From Flavobacteriales bacterium (GTDB lineage: Bacteria > Bacteroidota > Bacteroidia > Flavobacteriales_C > GCA-002722245): 64,000 nt of DNA. Of this stretch, positions 1-9,281 are shown piece by piece; within the stretch, counting starts at the first letter, position 1, and each line of letters opens with the position of its first letter. The translations under genes and the position numbers were made by a program. The notes beneath the pieces were generated by a model. The model had not been told where the DNA came from. It worked only from the letters and a program-made list of their open reading frames with translations, and did no database searches. The stretch is taken from the NCBI GenBank assembly GCA_002722245.1, contig PBLA01000019.1, positions 1-64,000 on the forward strand. The letters are read 5' to 3'.

Positions 1-152
1 CGACACATCTAATACCGAAAGTTTTGTTAACTTTCTCCTCTAAATATCATTTGTCTGACGCGTCAAAAGTCCAGACTTCAAGCCACCGCTTTACACGAAC
101 ACCATAAAATATTTATACATTCGTGAGATAATTACCTTAAACGTAATAGCCA
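1..152. repeat. Intergenic repeat, copy A, directly upstream of CDS 160-738
   Basis: Near-identical blocks to 6324-6510, and its 3' half to 7915-7990. Confidence 0.85.
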
Positions 153-159
153 ATAAAAT

Positions 160-738
160 ATGAAGACAGGAATATTAAGCATACTTATTTTAACTCTCTT
201 TGGATTGACCAATGAGAAGACTGATAACTCTAAAGGGTTTGAGTGTTCAATTGTCGCAACTAAATCGACTTACGAAATAGGTGAAACCCCAGAAATAACT
301 GTTGCTATCAAAAATAACTCAGGAAAGGATATATACTTGATAGGGAGTTTAGATGCCTCAGAAAAACAATGGAGAAGTCCTTATTGTTACTTTAATATTG
401 AAAAGCCAAAAAATGACTCCCTTCCAATAACTGGCCGTTGTGGAAATATGAATTCATTAAGGAAAGAAGACTTTAAACTCGTCAAATCAGGCGAGATATT
501 TAATCCTTATCAATCAATTGATGGTTATGGATTCTTTGGCTCTTACGAAATTGGAAGAAAGGAAAATTTTCAAAATCCAGGTAAATACAAGATTACCTTT
601 CACTATTCAACGAAATCAACAAAATTAGATGACTATCTTGGAGACGGTAGTGAGAATACGGAATTAAGAGAACTTTTTAATAAGATGCCAAATATCGAAT
701 TGACTAGTAATACAATAGAAATTGAAATAAAAAAATAA
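160..738 (+). CDS. hypothetical secreted protein
   Basis: ORF with hydrophobic N-terminus (MKTGILSILILTLFGLT); no family recognised. Confidence 0.6.
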   Translation: MKTGILSILILTLFGLTNEKTDNSKGFECSIVATKSTYEIGETPEITVAIKNNSGKDIYLIGSLDASEKQWRSPYCYFNIEKPKNDSLPITGRCGNMNSLRKEDFKLVKSGEIFNPYQSIDGYGFFGSYEIGRKENFQNPGKYKITFHYSTKSTKLDDYLGDGSENTELRELFNKMPNIELTSNTIEIEIKK

Positions 739-771
739 AGGCTATAACACGTTTTATACAATAAAAGTGAA

Positions 772-2571
772 ATGAAATACTTCAAAACACTTATTATCCA
801 TACATTATTTATTTGTAATGCTTACTCACAGGTAACTAGTAACATTGATGAATTCACATCAAACTTGGACTACTACAATAGTTTTGGTTCTGGAACAGGA
901 ACAGTTAACACCTCCATTAATCAAACAGAATTTTCTAGTGGAAATAGTAGCTTGAACATTAACTATTCGTTCAATGCTGGAACCAACTCATTTTTCACCC
1001 TACTTAGGAATTATGGTACAACTCAGCAAGACTACTCTTATCTGGTAACAGGTTTCTCAATTGACCATAAGGGAGGTAATGTTAATGATCAAATTAGCAT
1101 TAGAGTTTGGGAAGATATTAATGGAAACGGTACTTTTGATGGCGAAGATGAAGTTTACCAATCTACAAATACAGCAATTGGTACTACCGATTGGACAACT
1201 TCTACTTTTGATTTGAACTCTTTCACCAAAGTAGTAGGTGCTGGAAACGAACAAATTGACTTAAATCGTATTAGAGCTTGGGACATCAAAATTTCAAACA
1301 CAACCTCTTATGCTCACAGCGAAAATGTGCTCGTCGACAATTTCTCATTAGAATCAAGCTATACCCCTCCTACCTCTGGGTCAGCCAAGTTAAACGGTGC
1401 TTTTATTCAACTTTGGAATACCTCAGGATGTAAATGTGGTGAATGGACACAAGCCCAGTGGGATTCAGAGTTTCAAGAAATGAAAGATGCTCAAATAGAT
1501 TATTTGGTAGTACAATACAGTATTTACCACGACTTGAGTTGGTATTCACCTTCCAATATTCCTACAGTCGTTTACAAAATGAATACACTGAACTACATAG
1601 TAGCTGCTGCTGAAAAGGTGAATATGCAAGTGCACTTCGGTCTATATTTCGACGAGACATGGAATAGTTCTGATAAGGCATCAGCAAATACTTATTCAAA
1701 TATTTTATCCAAACATAAATTAGTTATCGATGAGTTGTGGGACTTGTTTGGAACGAGCTCTGCTTTTGGTGGTTGGTATATTCCTCAAGAACTAAATGAC
1801 TTGGAATGGCAGGACGATCCTGAAAAGTCATTACTTTTTCAGTGGGTCAAAGACGTAACTGACTACATTGAAACCAAATCGACTACAAAGCCAGTTATGA
1901 TCGCTCCTTTTTTCAACTTGTGGCAACCTGCTGATAAATTAGAAGCATGGTATAATGAACTGCTACAAACTGCACCAAATCTAGACCGAGTTTACCCTCA
2001 AGATGGTGTCGGAATCACACTTAAAAACCCTGAATACCATATTCCTTTATATTACTCAGCAATCAAGAGAGCTTGTGACAATAATGGAAGAACATTTGGT
2101 GCTACCATAGAGACCTTCCACCAAACTAGTGGTTGGCCTGTAAATAATGAAAGTTTTGCCGCATCCTCTACGGACATTGAAACTTTAAAAAAACAACTTT
2201 GGAATGCTGGAGAGCAACAGCCTTACGAAATGATTCAATTTGCATGGTCTTACATGCAGCCTAACCTCAATGGGGCATCAACTCAGCTATATAACGACTA
2301 TTCTAATTATATTGAAGTTATTACATCATTCAAAAATGTAGATTTAGTGGGTAGCAACTCCATTTCGGTTTACCCGAATCCAACAACTGGGAAATTATTA
2401 ATAAACTCTAAATACACGTTTAGGCAAATTCGAATTTACAACATTAATGGACTCCTTTTATTAAGTAGTGAATTGAAACAAGTTGATCTTAATTCGCTAA
2501 AAAGCGGTATATATCTATTAGAAATCGAATTGGATGATATTGTCATCAATAAGAGAATCGTTAAGAAATAA
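772..2571 (+). CDS. DUF4434-like glycosidase-type domain protein with T9SS type A sorting domain
   Basis: Signal peptide; central LNGAFIQLWNTSGCKCGEWTQAQWDSEFQEMKDAQIDYLVVQYS resembles DUF4434; C-terminal VYPNPTTGKLLINS...GIYLLEIELDDIVINKRIVKK is a typical T9SS type A tail. Confidence 0.8.
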   Translation: MKYFKTLIIHTLFICNAYSQVTSNIDEFTSNLDYYNSFGSGTGTVNTSINQTEFSSGNSSLNINYSFNAGTNSFFTLLRNYGTTQQDYSYLVTGFSIDHKGGNVNDQISIRVWEDINGNGTFDGEDEVYQSTNTAIGTTDWTTSTFDLNSFTKVVGAGNEQIDLNRIRAWDIKISNTTSYAHSENVLVDNFSLESSYTPPTSGSAKLNGAFIQLWNTSGCKCGEWTQAQWDSEFQEMKDAQIDYLVVQYSIYHDLSWYSPSNIPTVVYKMNTLNYIVAAAEKVNMQVHFGLYFDETWNSSDKASANTYSNILSKHKLVIDELWDLFGTSSAFGGWYIPQELNDLEWQDDPEKSLLFQWVKDVTDYIETKSTTKPVMIAPFFNLWQPADKLEAWYNELLQTAPNLDRVYPQDGVGITLKNPEYHIPLYYSAIKRACDNNGRTFGATIETFHQTSGWPVNNESFAASSTDIETLKKQLWNAGEQQPYEMIQFAWSYMQPNLNGASTQLYNDYSNYIEVITSFKNVDLVGSNSISVYPNPTTGKLLINSKYTFRQIRIYNINGLLLLSSELKQVDLNSLKSGIYLLEIELDDIVINKRIVKK

Positions 2572-2573
2572 AC

Positions 2574-2780
2574 TGTATACAACACTATGTAAAAAACAAT
2601 AGCTGGGATAGTGGTAAAACTGTAGCTACTCCTCTCCTAGTTAAGTACGCCAATCCTTTGGATTGACTCGCAAGCAGGAATAAATTTGCAAGCTAATCCA
2701 AACGATTGGCTAAGTGGTCATAAGACAATATATTGTTTCAAAAACCGCTACAATTTTTACATTTAACGTTATAAGGAATA
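2574..2780. repeat. Intergenic repeat-like element with long imperfect palindrome
   Basis: GCCAATC ct TTGGATT (2649-2664) pairs with AATCCAA ac GATTGGC (2695-2710); inside it CTCGCAA / TTGCAAG extends the stem; a local hairpin CAATCC-ttt-GGATTG is also possible. Confidence 0.6.
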
Positions 2781-2953
2781 AATCATCCATACTTGTGAAA
2801 CTTGTTGAATTCAATAAAAATCTGAAATTTCAAACTCCTTTTATAAAATACATCAAGGAATGGAAAAACGAAATTCCAGCCCCTGGTGAAGACTATTACA
2901 AAATGTACTCAATGTTTCTTGAAAACTACGAGGAATCAATTACTAAAAAATAA
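2714..2953 (+). pseudogene. Short ORF, probably a truncated gene tail fused in frame to repeat sequence
   Basis: GTG start lies in the palindromic element; the C-terminus ...ESITKK and the ~60 nt after it resemble the 3' end of CDS 9282-10238. Confidence 0.4.
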
Positions 2954-2977
2954 AAAGCCACTAATACATGAAGTGTT

Positions 2978-4570
2978 CTATTTAAAAGAAATATTTAAAG
3001 CCTTCACTACATCACTGATAGGAAAACCAAAACCTATTCCTTCCACTCCTGTCTCGACATATTTTGTGTTCAATAAACCAATTACCTCGCCATCTGCATT
3101 GAGCATTGGCCCGCCATTACTGGAGTAATTAACACTCGCATCAGTTTGAAAAACTTTTAAACCTAAAGAAGTTGACCTAAATCCAGAAATTATCCCCTCA
3201 GAAAGGGTAGTATTGTTTTCAAGTCCACCACTTGATGACACACAATAAACGATTTGAGCTAAATCTACACTCTTATCTAACAAATTTTGTAAAGCTTTTG
3301 TGTTTTTTGAATTTATCTTTATCAGCGATACATTATAACCTTTATGAGACCTTATTATTTCAAATGGATACTCTTTTCCATTTCGCAAAACAACTGTTTG
3401 CTTTCCTGTATCATTAATAGAACAAAAACTTGTCAGTATATAACCATCATTGCTAATCAAATATCCACTTTTTTGCTCTCCTTTAGAGTTAATAGAAACA
3501 ATAGCATCTATACTATTAGCTATAGTTCCTCCAAAAGTTTGAGGTTTATCAATAATAAGTTCGCTTGACATATTTTCACTTTCATCTACTTCTTTAATCT
3601 TTAGTAGACTATTCATCTTATCACTCCTCAAAAGTTTAGAAAGTCCTTTTTGCACTATTTCATTTGTCAGCTCTTCCCAAAACGTTGTATCTATACCTTG
3701 ATATGCTAGTACGTTATCATTTGTATTATCAATGATATATTTTAATCGTCCATCATAATACTTATTATCACTGTATTGACCAGATACTACATTTGTTTCT
3801 ATGACTTCTAAAGGCACATCATAAAAATCAGTGATATTCCATTTGAGATTCGCAATTACTTGATAGTATGTATAGGGTGATCTTCTTTTTCCCTGGTGAA
3901 TTGTATTTAGAACAACATCTTTCATCTCCAATTCTAGTTTAAGAGAATTCTCATAGGAATAAGTAAGTCCTATGTTGTTGGTAGCCATATATTTTTTTGA
4001 TAAAAGAGTATTTTTAGTGAATTCCACGACATCTAAATATTTTATTTTGGATGAAATTGAATGCGTTTTCTTAGCAAGACGACTATCTGTTAAACCCGTT
4101 GAATTATATACTTTACAAGAATACGTAAAGGCTCTCATAAATTCAGGAATTACAACTTTTGTTAAGTTTATAAATTTATTTTGATCACCTTTAAGAGGCA
4201 CTTCTAAAACATTTTCTTTAAGATTTATCTCCTCAGGATACTTGTATAATTTCCCAGTGGATAAATCAGTAAGAATACCAACTGCAGATAAAGGTATATC
4301 TAAGAATACTAATTTAGAAAAGCTATTGGGTATAACAACATATTGTTCATCAATACAGCCCTTCTGTTTTAAAGTAAGAAGCTTTTTTTGTGAATTCCTT
4401 TTAAAATTAACCTCATTAACATTTCCTAAAACAACACTATCAAGTACAACATCAGCACTGTGATTTTTATTATTTAACTCTAAAATATGATTATTGGGTG
4501 TTAAAATAGTTGCACAACTTGTTAATGCTAAAACAATAGAAATAAAAAATAATCTAATTAAAATCTGCAT
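2978..4570 (-). CDS. Trypsin-like (S1C-type) lipoprotein, catalytically substituted pseudoprotease
   Basis: Lipobox LALTSC; C-terminal domain aligns with the neighbouring protease but has TSFCSI for TNYHVI, GYNVSLIK for IHDLALLK and YSSNGGP for PGNSGGP. Confidence 0.8.
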   Translation of the reverse strand: MQILIRLFFISIVLALTSCATILTPNNHILELNNKNHSADVVLDSVVLGNVNEVNFKRNSQKKLLTLKQKGCIDEQYVVIPNSFSKLVFLDIPLSAVGILTDLSTGKLYKYPEEINLKENVLEVPLKGDQNKFINLTKVVIPEFMRAFTYSCKVYNSTGLTDSRLAKKTHSISSKIKYLDVVEFTKNTLLSKKYMATNNIGLTYSYENSLKLELEMKDVVLNTIHQGKRRSPYTYYQVIANLKWNITDFYDVPLEVIETNVVSGQYSDNKYYDGRLKYIIDNTNDNVLAYQGIDTTFWEELTNEIVQKGLSKLLRSDKMNSLLKIKEVDESENMSSELIIDKPQTFGGTIANSIDAIVSINSKGEQKSGYLISNDGYILTSFCSINDTGKQTVVLRNGKEYPFEIIRSHKGYNVSLIKINSKNTKALQNLLDKSVDLAQIVYCVSSSGGLENNTTLSEGIISGFRSTSLGLKVFQTDASVNYSSNGGPMLNADGEVIGLLNTKYVETGVEGIGFGFPISDVVKALNISFK

Positions 4571-6115
4571 TTATAGAAACTTAAGATTAAAGACTTCAAT
4601 TGCTTTTGTAATTGGTATACAAAAAGACAAACCTTCTACTCCAAAACCAACTAATTTTGAAGTTACTACTCCAAGTACCTTTCCTTTTTTTGTAACTAAA
4701 GGTCCTCCACTATTTCCAGGACTAATACTTGCGTCTGTTTGTATGAGCTCGTAATTTTGAAATTTTCTGTAACCAGAAACTATTCCCCGACTAATTGTTT
4801 GTCCAAGGTTTTCAGCAGTAGGTGTTCCAATACAATAAATACTTTCGGATATAACTGGTTTTTCAAGTTCAGTAAAATCAAAAGGTACAAGATTATGTTT
4901 ATTCATTTTAAGAAGAGCTAGATCATGGATTTTACTTACCCTAACCACTTTAAAGGGAATAATTTCTCCATCATTCAAAAAAAGTTCTCCACCTGTCATG
5001 GAATTTGCAATTACATGATAATTTGTGATTACGTAACCATCTTCACTAATTACAAATCCACTCCCATGTCCATCCACTGATTTAACAGTTACACAAGCCT
5101 CGACTGCATTGGTCAAAGATTTAACTTTTTTGAATGATGAAATCATTTGTAATTCACTAAATTCCTCGGACTTTACTTGAGCAGTATCATATTTCAAAAA
5201 TTCCTGAGTTGATTTTAAATAAATAAATTTTGAAAAATTACGTTCGATTACATTTTCAACCGCATTATCAAACTCCAAATAACTCATGGTTGGGTCCTTT
5301 GAAGCAAATTGATTTGATTTAACATATATTACATCAGTTGAAATTGGCTTTTCATAAAAATCAAGCACTTCCCATTTTATACCTATCTCCAACTGAAAAA
5401 GATAGTCTCGCCGATACTTAAACCTATTCAATCGGAGCTTAAAAATAGTTGAATTAATGGATATATTTTTGGAGTAAGACTCTCCTAAAACTTTATTACT
5501 ATTATCAAGGTATTTATTTTTTAATAAAATCTTATTTAATGAACTTGAGTATTTAGTATTAGCTAAACTTATACCTTTATCAGCCTCTATTTTCTGGACG
5601 TAGCTATATTTATCAAAGCCATAAAAGAAACCTTTAAACCGATTAAAGCTAAACAAGATTAGACTATCTTTTGGCAAATTGACTTCTACATTATTTAAAA
5701 AAATACTCTTATCATTAATTCCTTTTTTCTGAATCCTAGGTATATTATTGGATAACGGTAAAGAATCTATGTAATTGAATGCCTTTCCTGTTCCATAGAG
5801 ATCTATTAATGGTGGTATTGCGTAAAAATATCCAAAAGGAACCCATGAAACAACATACCAAGGATTAGTAACATCTTGAATAACCATGTACTTTTCGTCC
5901 ATGTTTTCATCATTTCTAATCTCAATTTGCTTAATCTTACCATCTCTTTTTAAAGTTAATTTGTTGCCTTCAACACTTGTTTGATTTCCATCAATATAAA
6001 CTTTAGAATTCTTTTCAATATTAACTGTAACTTCTTGAGTGGATGAGGTAAAAAGTGAGGCACAGCTTGAGAATAAAAACATAGCCAATATGCAAATAAA
6101 TACAATACTTTTCAT
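4571..6115 (-). CDS. Trypsin-like serine protease (S1C/Deg-type) lipoprotein
   Basis: Lipobox FLFSSC; intact ITNYHVI, HDLALLK and DASISPGNSGGPL motifs. Confidence 0.85.
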   Translation of the reverse strand: MKSIVFICILAMFLFSSCASLFTSSTQEVTVNIEKNSKVYIDGNQTSVEGNKLTLKRDGKIKQIEIRNDENMDEKYMVIQDVTNPWYVVSWVPFGYFYAIPPLIDLYGTGKAFNYIDSLPLSNNIPRIQKKGINDKSIFLNNVEVNLPKDSLILFSFNRFKGFFYGFDKYSYVQKIEADKGISLANTKYSSSLNKILLKNKYLDNSNKVLGESYSKNISINSTIFKLRLNRFKYRRDYLFQLEIGIKWEVLDFYEKPISTDVIYVKSNQFASKDPTMSYLEFDNAVENVIERNFSKFIYLKSTQEFLKYDTAQVKSEEFSELQMISSFKKVKSLTNAVEACVTVKSVDGHGSGFVISEDGYVITNYHVIANSMTGGELFLNDGEIIPFKVVRVSKIHDLALLKMNKHNLVPFDFTELEKPVISESIYCIGTPTAENLGQTISRGIVSGYRKFQNYELIQTDASISPGNSGGPLVTKKGKVLGVVTSKLVGFGVEGLSFCIPITKAIEVFNLKFL

Positions 6116-6323
6116 CTTATTTAATAAAAGTGCAAAGATAATTAAAAATAAATTTCAAAACGAACACCAGCACAAGGATAATTAGCTCGACTTATTTTTA
6201 AAATAATCACATGATTTTATTTCATTCTAGGTGTAAATAATAATCTTTATAACTTGCAATCCATTAGCTCACCACAATATATTTTATTTGGTGTTCGTAT
6301 AACAAAGTGAAGTCTCACACTTC

Positions 6324-6510
6324 CGACACATCCTATACTGAAAGTTTTATTAACTAAATGCTGAAGATATTTTTATATCTTCTCCTCCAAACATCGTTTT
6401 CTAAATATCATTTGTAGGACGCGTCAAAAGCTCAGGCTTCAAACTACCGTTTTACATGAACACAATAAAATATTTATACATTCGTGAGATAATTATATTA
6501 ATCGTTAGCC
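6324..6510. repeat. Intergenic repeat, copy B (copy A at ~1-150)
   Basis: Shares cgacacatc.tatac.gaaagtttt.ttaac, ctaaatatcatttgt..gacgcgtcaaaag, ttcaa.c.accg.tttaca..aacac.ataaaatatttatacattcgtgagataatta with bases 1-150. Confidence 0.85.
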
Positions 6511-6516
6511 GTAATT

Positions 6517-7659
6517 ATGAAACTATTAATCATCAATGTTACCCTATTACTAGTCATTCAGCACTTACATGCCCAAGTGAAGTCAATTGAATCTAATCCC
6601 GTGTATAAAATAATTCCAAAATTAAAGGAAGGGAAAAAGGATTCTTTAGGAAAGAAACAAGGAGTATTTTATTCATATAACAAAAATGGAAAAGTTAATT
6701 TTATTAGAACCTATATTAATGACACTCTTAACGGATTCCTTGGCTGTTATAGCCCCAAAGGATACGTTAATAGCGAACAATTCTATAAAAATGGAGAAAG
6801 AGACAGTCTATTTTATGAATATTATAAAGGTAATGTTTTAGAGAAAAAAGGGTATTACAAAAAAGGTCTCAAGCATGGTATATTTATGGAGTTTTATGAA
6901 AATGGAAATCTTAAATATGAAGGATTCTACCAGAATGACACTTTAATTGGAAATGAAGTTTATTACTACAAAAACAGAAAGATTCGAGCGATAGGAAATA
7001 AAAAGAACGGGTTATATAAAGAATACAATTTAGTAGGTGATATCGAAAGTATTTTAACTTATCAAAATGGTGATATTTCCAGATATCAAAAGTTTTATCC
7101 TTACAAACTAAAAAAGTTGAAAAGGGAAAAAATACCATTAAAAATTATCAATAATGATTCTCTGATTATAAATAATACTAATCTTAAAGTTGAAGAATTA
7201 TACTCGAATTACCAATCAAAACAAAGGATTGGTTTTATTCATAGTTTCACGGTATTACATAAGGATAATGAAATATCAATTCACATATCCAAAGAAGGCA
7301 AGGTCGGATTAACATATGTTATTACTAAAGGTGGTATTGAAGAGTGTTATGGGTGTGTAAATTTTGATTCTGATCACATATACAAATCTTATGATTATGG
7401 AGCTTATGTGGAAGGTGACTCAGTTCAAAATATCCAGCATACAGAATACCAAATAATAGTGAAGCAAAAAGGAATGAATTGTCTAGACACTGGAAACAAC
7501 CCTGTAACCATAAAGTCGATTAAAGGTGATATTGATTTTAAAGAACTTAGAAATGTAATCATTTTTAATTATGATTCTGATGATGATAATTTTAATGAAA
7601 CTTACATTATTTCATACGAAAGTTGTGATGGGAAATTTAGAATTTTAAGAGTAAAGTAA
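6517..7659 (+). CDS. YwqK/MORN-repeat-like protein
   Basis: Signal peptide; repeats such as GYVNSEQFYKNGERDSLFYEYYKG, GYYKKGLKHGIFMEFYENGNLKYEGFYQND. Confidence 0.7.
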   Translation: MKLLIINVTLLLVIQHLHAQVKSIESNPVYKIIPKLKEGKKDSLGKKQGVFYSYNKNGKVNFIRTYINDTLNGFLGCYSPKGYVNSEQFYKNGERDSLFYEYYKGNVLEKKGYYKKGLKHGIFMEFYENGNLKYEGFYQNDTLIGNEVYYYKNRKIRAIGNKKNGLYKEYNLVGDIESILTYQNGDISRYQKFYPYKLKKLKREKIPLKIINNDSLIINNTNLKVEELYSNYQSKQRIGFIHSFTVLHKDNEISIHISKEGKVGLTYVITKGGIEECYGCVNFDSDHIYKSYDYGAYVEGDSVQNIQHTEYQIIVKQKGMNCLDTGNNPVTIKSIKGDIDFKELRNVIIFNYDSDDDNFNETYIISYESCDGKFRILRVK

Positions 7660-7914
7660 GCTGCTTTTAAATTATTAAAGAAGAAAGAATTTTATTCATA
7701 GAATCAACATACAAACAGGGACTAACACTATGGTAATTAGTTCGACTTTTTTACAAAAAGATCTTATAAACTTCGTTACTTCACTTAGAGGATTCCATTT
7801 TACTGATGCAAAAGATTAGCATTTTGTAATTCGCAAACTCGGTTAGTTTGGCTAATATGCAAAGATGGGTAATCATCTTTTCCTTTTAATATGATCTATA
7901 CCCTCTTAGAAAAA

Positions 7915-7990
7915 GGCTTCAAGCCACCGCTTTACACAAACAACATAAAATATTTATAAATTCGTGAGATAATTAACGTAAACGTTTCAT
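7915..7990. repeat. Intergenic repeat, copy C (3' half of A/B)
   Basis: ggcttcaagccaccgctttacacaaacaacataaaatatttataaattcgtgagataatta matches bases ~78-135 and ~6432-6494. Confidence 0.85.
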
Positions 7991-7997
7991 AGAAGCA

Positions 7998-9206
7998 GTG
8001 AAAGAAATCGCAGATAATAAACTCGATTGTTTAGACATTACAAATGTCTATAAATGGTCATTTAAAAACTATCTCGTTCTATTGATGATAATGTTTACTT
8101 CAATATCCAGCTATGCTCAATATGATAGCATTCCCCATGATGGTATAGATAGAACATACTTATTGCATTTACCAAATGGATATGATGGAACAAGTGGAAT
8201 CCCATTGGTTATTGCAATGCATGGTGGGTTTGGAAATGCCTATAATATTGAATATCAATCACAGTTAAGTACAAAAGCGGATGCTGAAAACTTTATAGTT
8301 GTATATCCCGAAGGAGTTGTAGGGGGACTTTTAGATATTAGTTCTTGGAATGCTGGGTGGTGCTGTGGATATGCGAGTAATTCTGATGCGGATGACGTTG
8401 GATTTATTGATGCATTATTAGATACTTTAATCAGTTTATATGCAATTGACACTAACCGTATTTACGCGACTGGAATGTCAAATGGAGGTTTTATGTCCTA
8501 CAGGTTAGGTTGCGAATTACCAGAAAGAATAGCAGCTATAGCACCTGTTGCGGCATCAATGGCTATGGTTGATTGCAATCCTTTCCGTGCTGTCCCTGTA
8601 ATTGATTTCCATTCCTATAAAGATGCACATATTCCATATTACGGAGGTATTGGTAATGGCCCCTCAAATCATTACAATCCACCTCAAGATTCAGTGTTGA
8701 ATAGCTGGGCAGAAATTAGTAATTGTGTTCATTTAAATGATACCATTGTTCATAACGCTCAATACACATTTATTAAATGGACATCTTGCGATTGTAATTC
8801 TGAAGTGCAATACTACATTACTCAAAATGGTGGTCATTCTTGGCCAGGAGGATTAAAAACTACGATAGGCGATTCTGTTTCGAACTATATTAACGCTACT
8901 GATCTACTTTGGTCGTTTTTTCAACAGCACTCGCTTGAATGTAATAATTCATCCGTTTCTACTAAGATTACAGGAAGAAATAGCGTTCTCGTTTATCCAA
9001 ACCCAACAAATGGAATACTAAAAATCAAGTCTAAACTTAATTACGAACAAATGGAAACTTCTGTTTTTAATGCAATTGGACAAAATATGTTTAACGTAAA
9101 GAACAAGACAGAATTAGATATAAGACACTTACCAAAAGGAGCATACTTTGTCGCAATTAAGTTGGATGGCACAACTAATTTTCAAGATATAATTAAAATA
9201 GAATAG
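7998..9206 (+). CDS. Polyhydroxybutyrate depolymerase/feruloyl esterase-like alpha/beta hydrolase with T9SS type A sorting domain
   Basis: IPLVIAMHGGFGN, YATGMSNGGFMSYRLGCELPERIAAIAPVAASM (GxSxG nucleophile), GGHSWPGG; C-terminal VYPNPTNGILKIKS. The signal peptide suggests the true start may be internal. Confidence 0.85.
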   Translation: MKEIADNKLDCLDITNVYKWSFKNYLVLLMIMFTSISSYAQYDSIPHDGIDRTYLLHLPNGYDGTSGIPLVIAMHGGFGNAYNIEYQSQLSTKADAENFIVVYPEGVVGGLLDISSWNAGWCCGYASNSDADDVGFIDALLDTLISLYAIDTNRIYATGMSNGGFMSYRLGCELPERIAAIAPVAASMAMVDCNPFRAVPVIDFHSYKDAHIPYYGGIGNGPSNHYNPPQDSVLNSWAEISNCVHLNDTIVHNAQYTFIKWTSCDCNSEVQYYITQNGGHSWPGGLKTTIGDSVSNYINATDLLWSFFQQHSLECNNSSVSTKITGRNSVLVYPNPTNGILKIKSKLNYEQMETSVFNAIGQNMFNVKNKTELDIRHLPKGAYFVAIKLDGTTNFQDIIKIE

Positions 9207-9281
9207 TCAGTATCTATCACTATAAAGATGCATTGAAACGCAGTCAATAGTAAATATTAGTGGCAATTAGGTTAAAACAAA

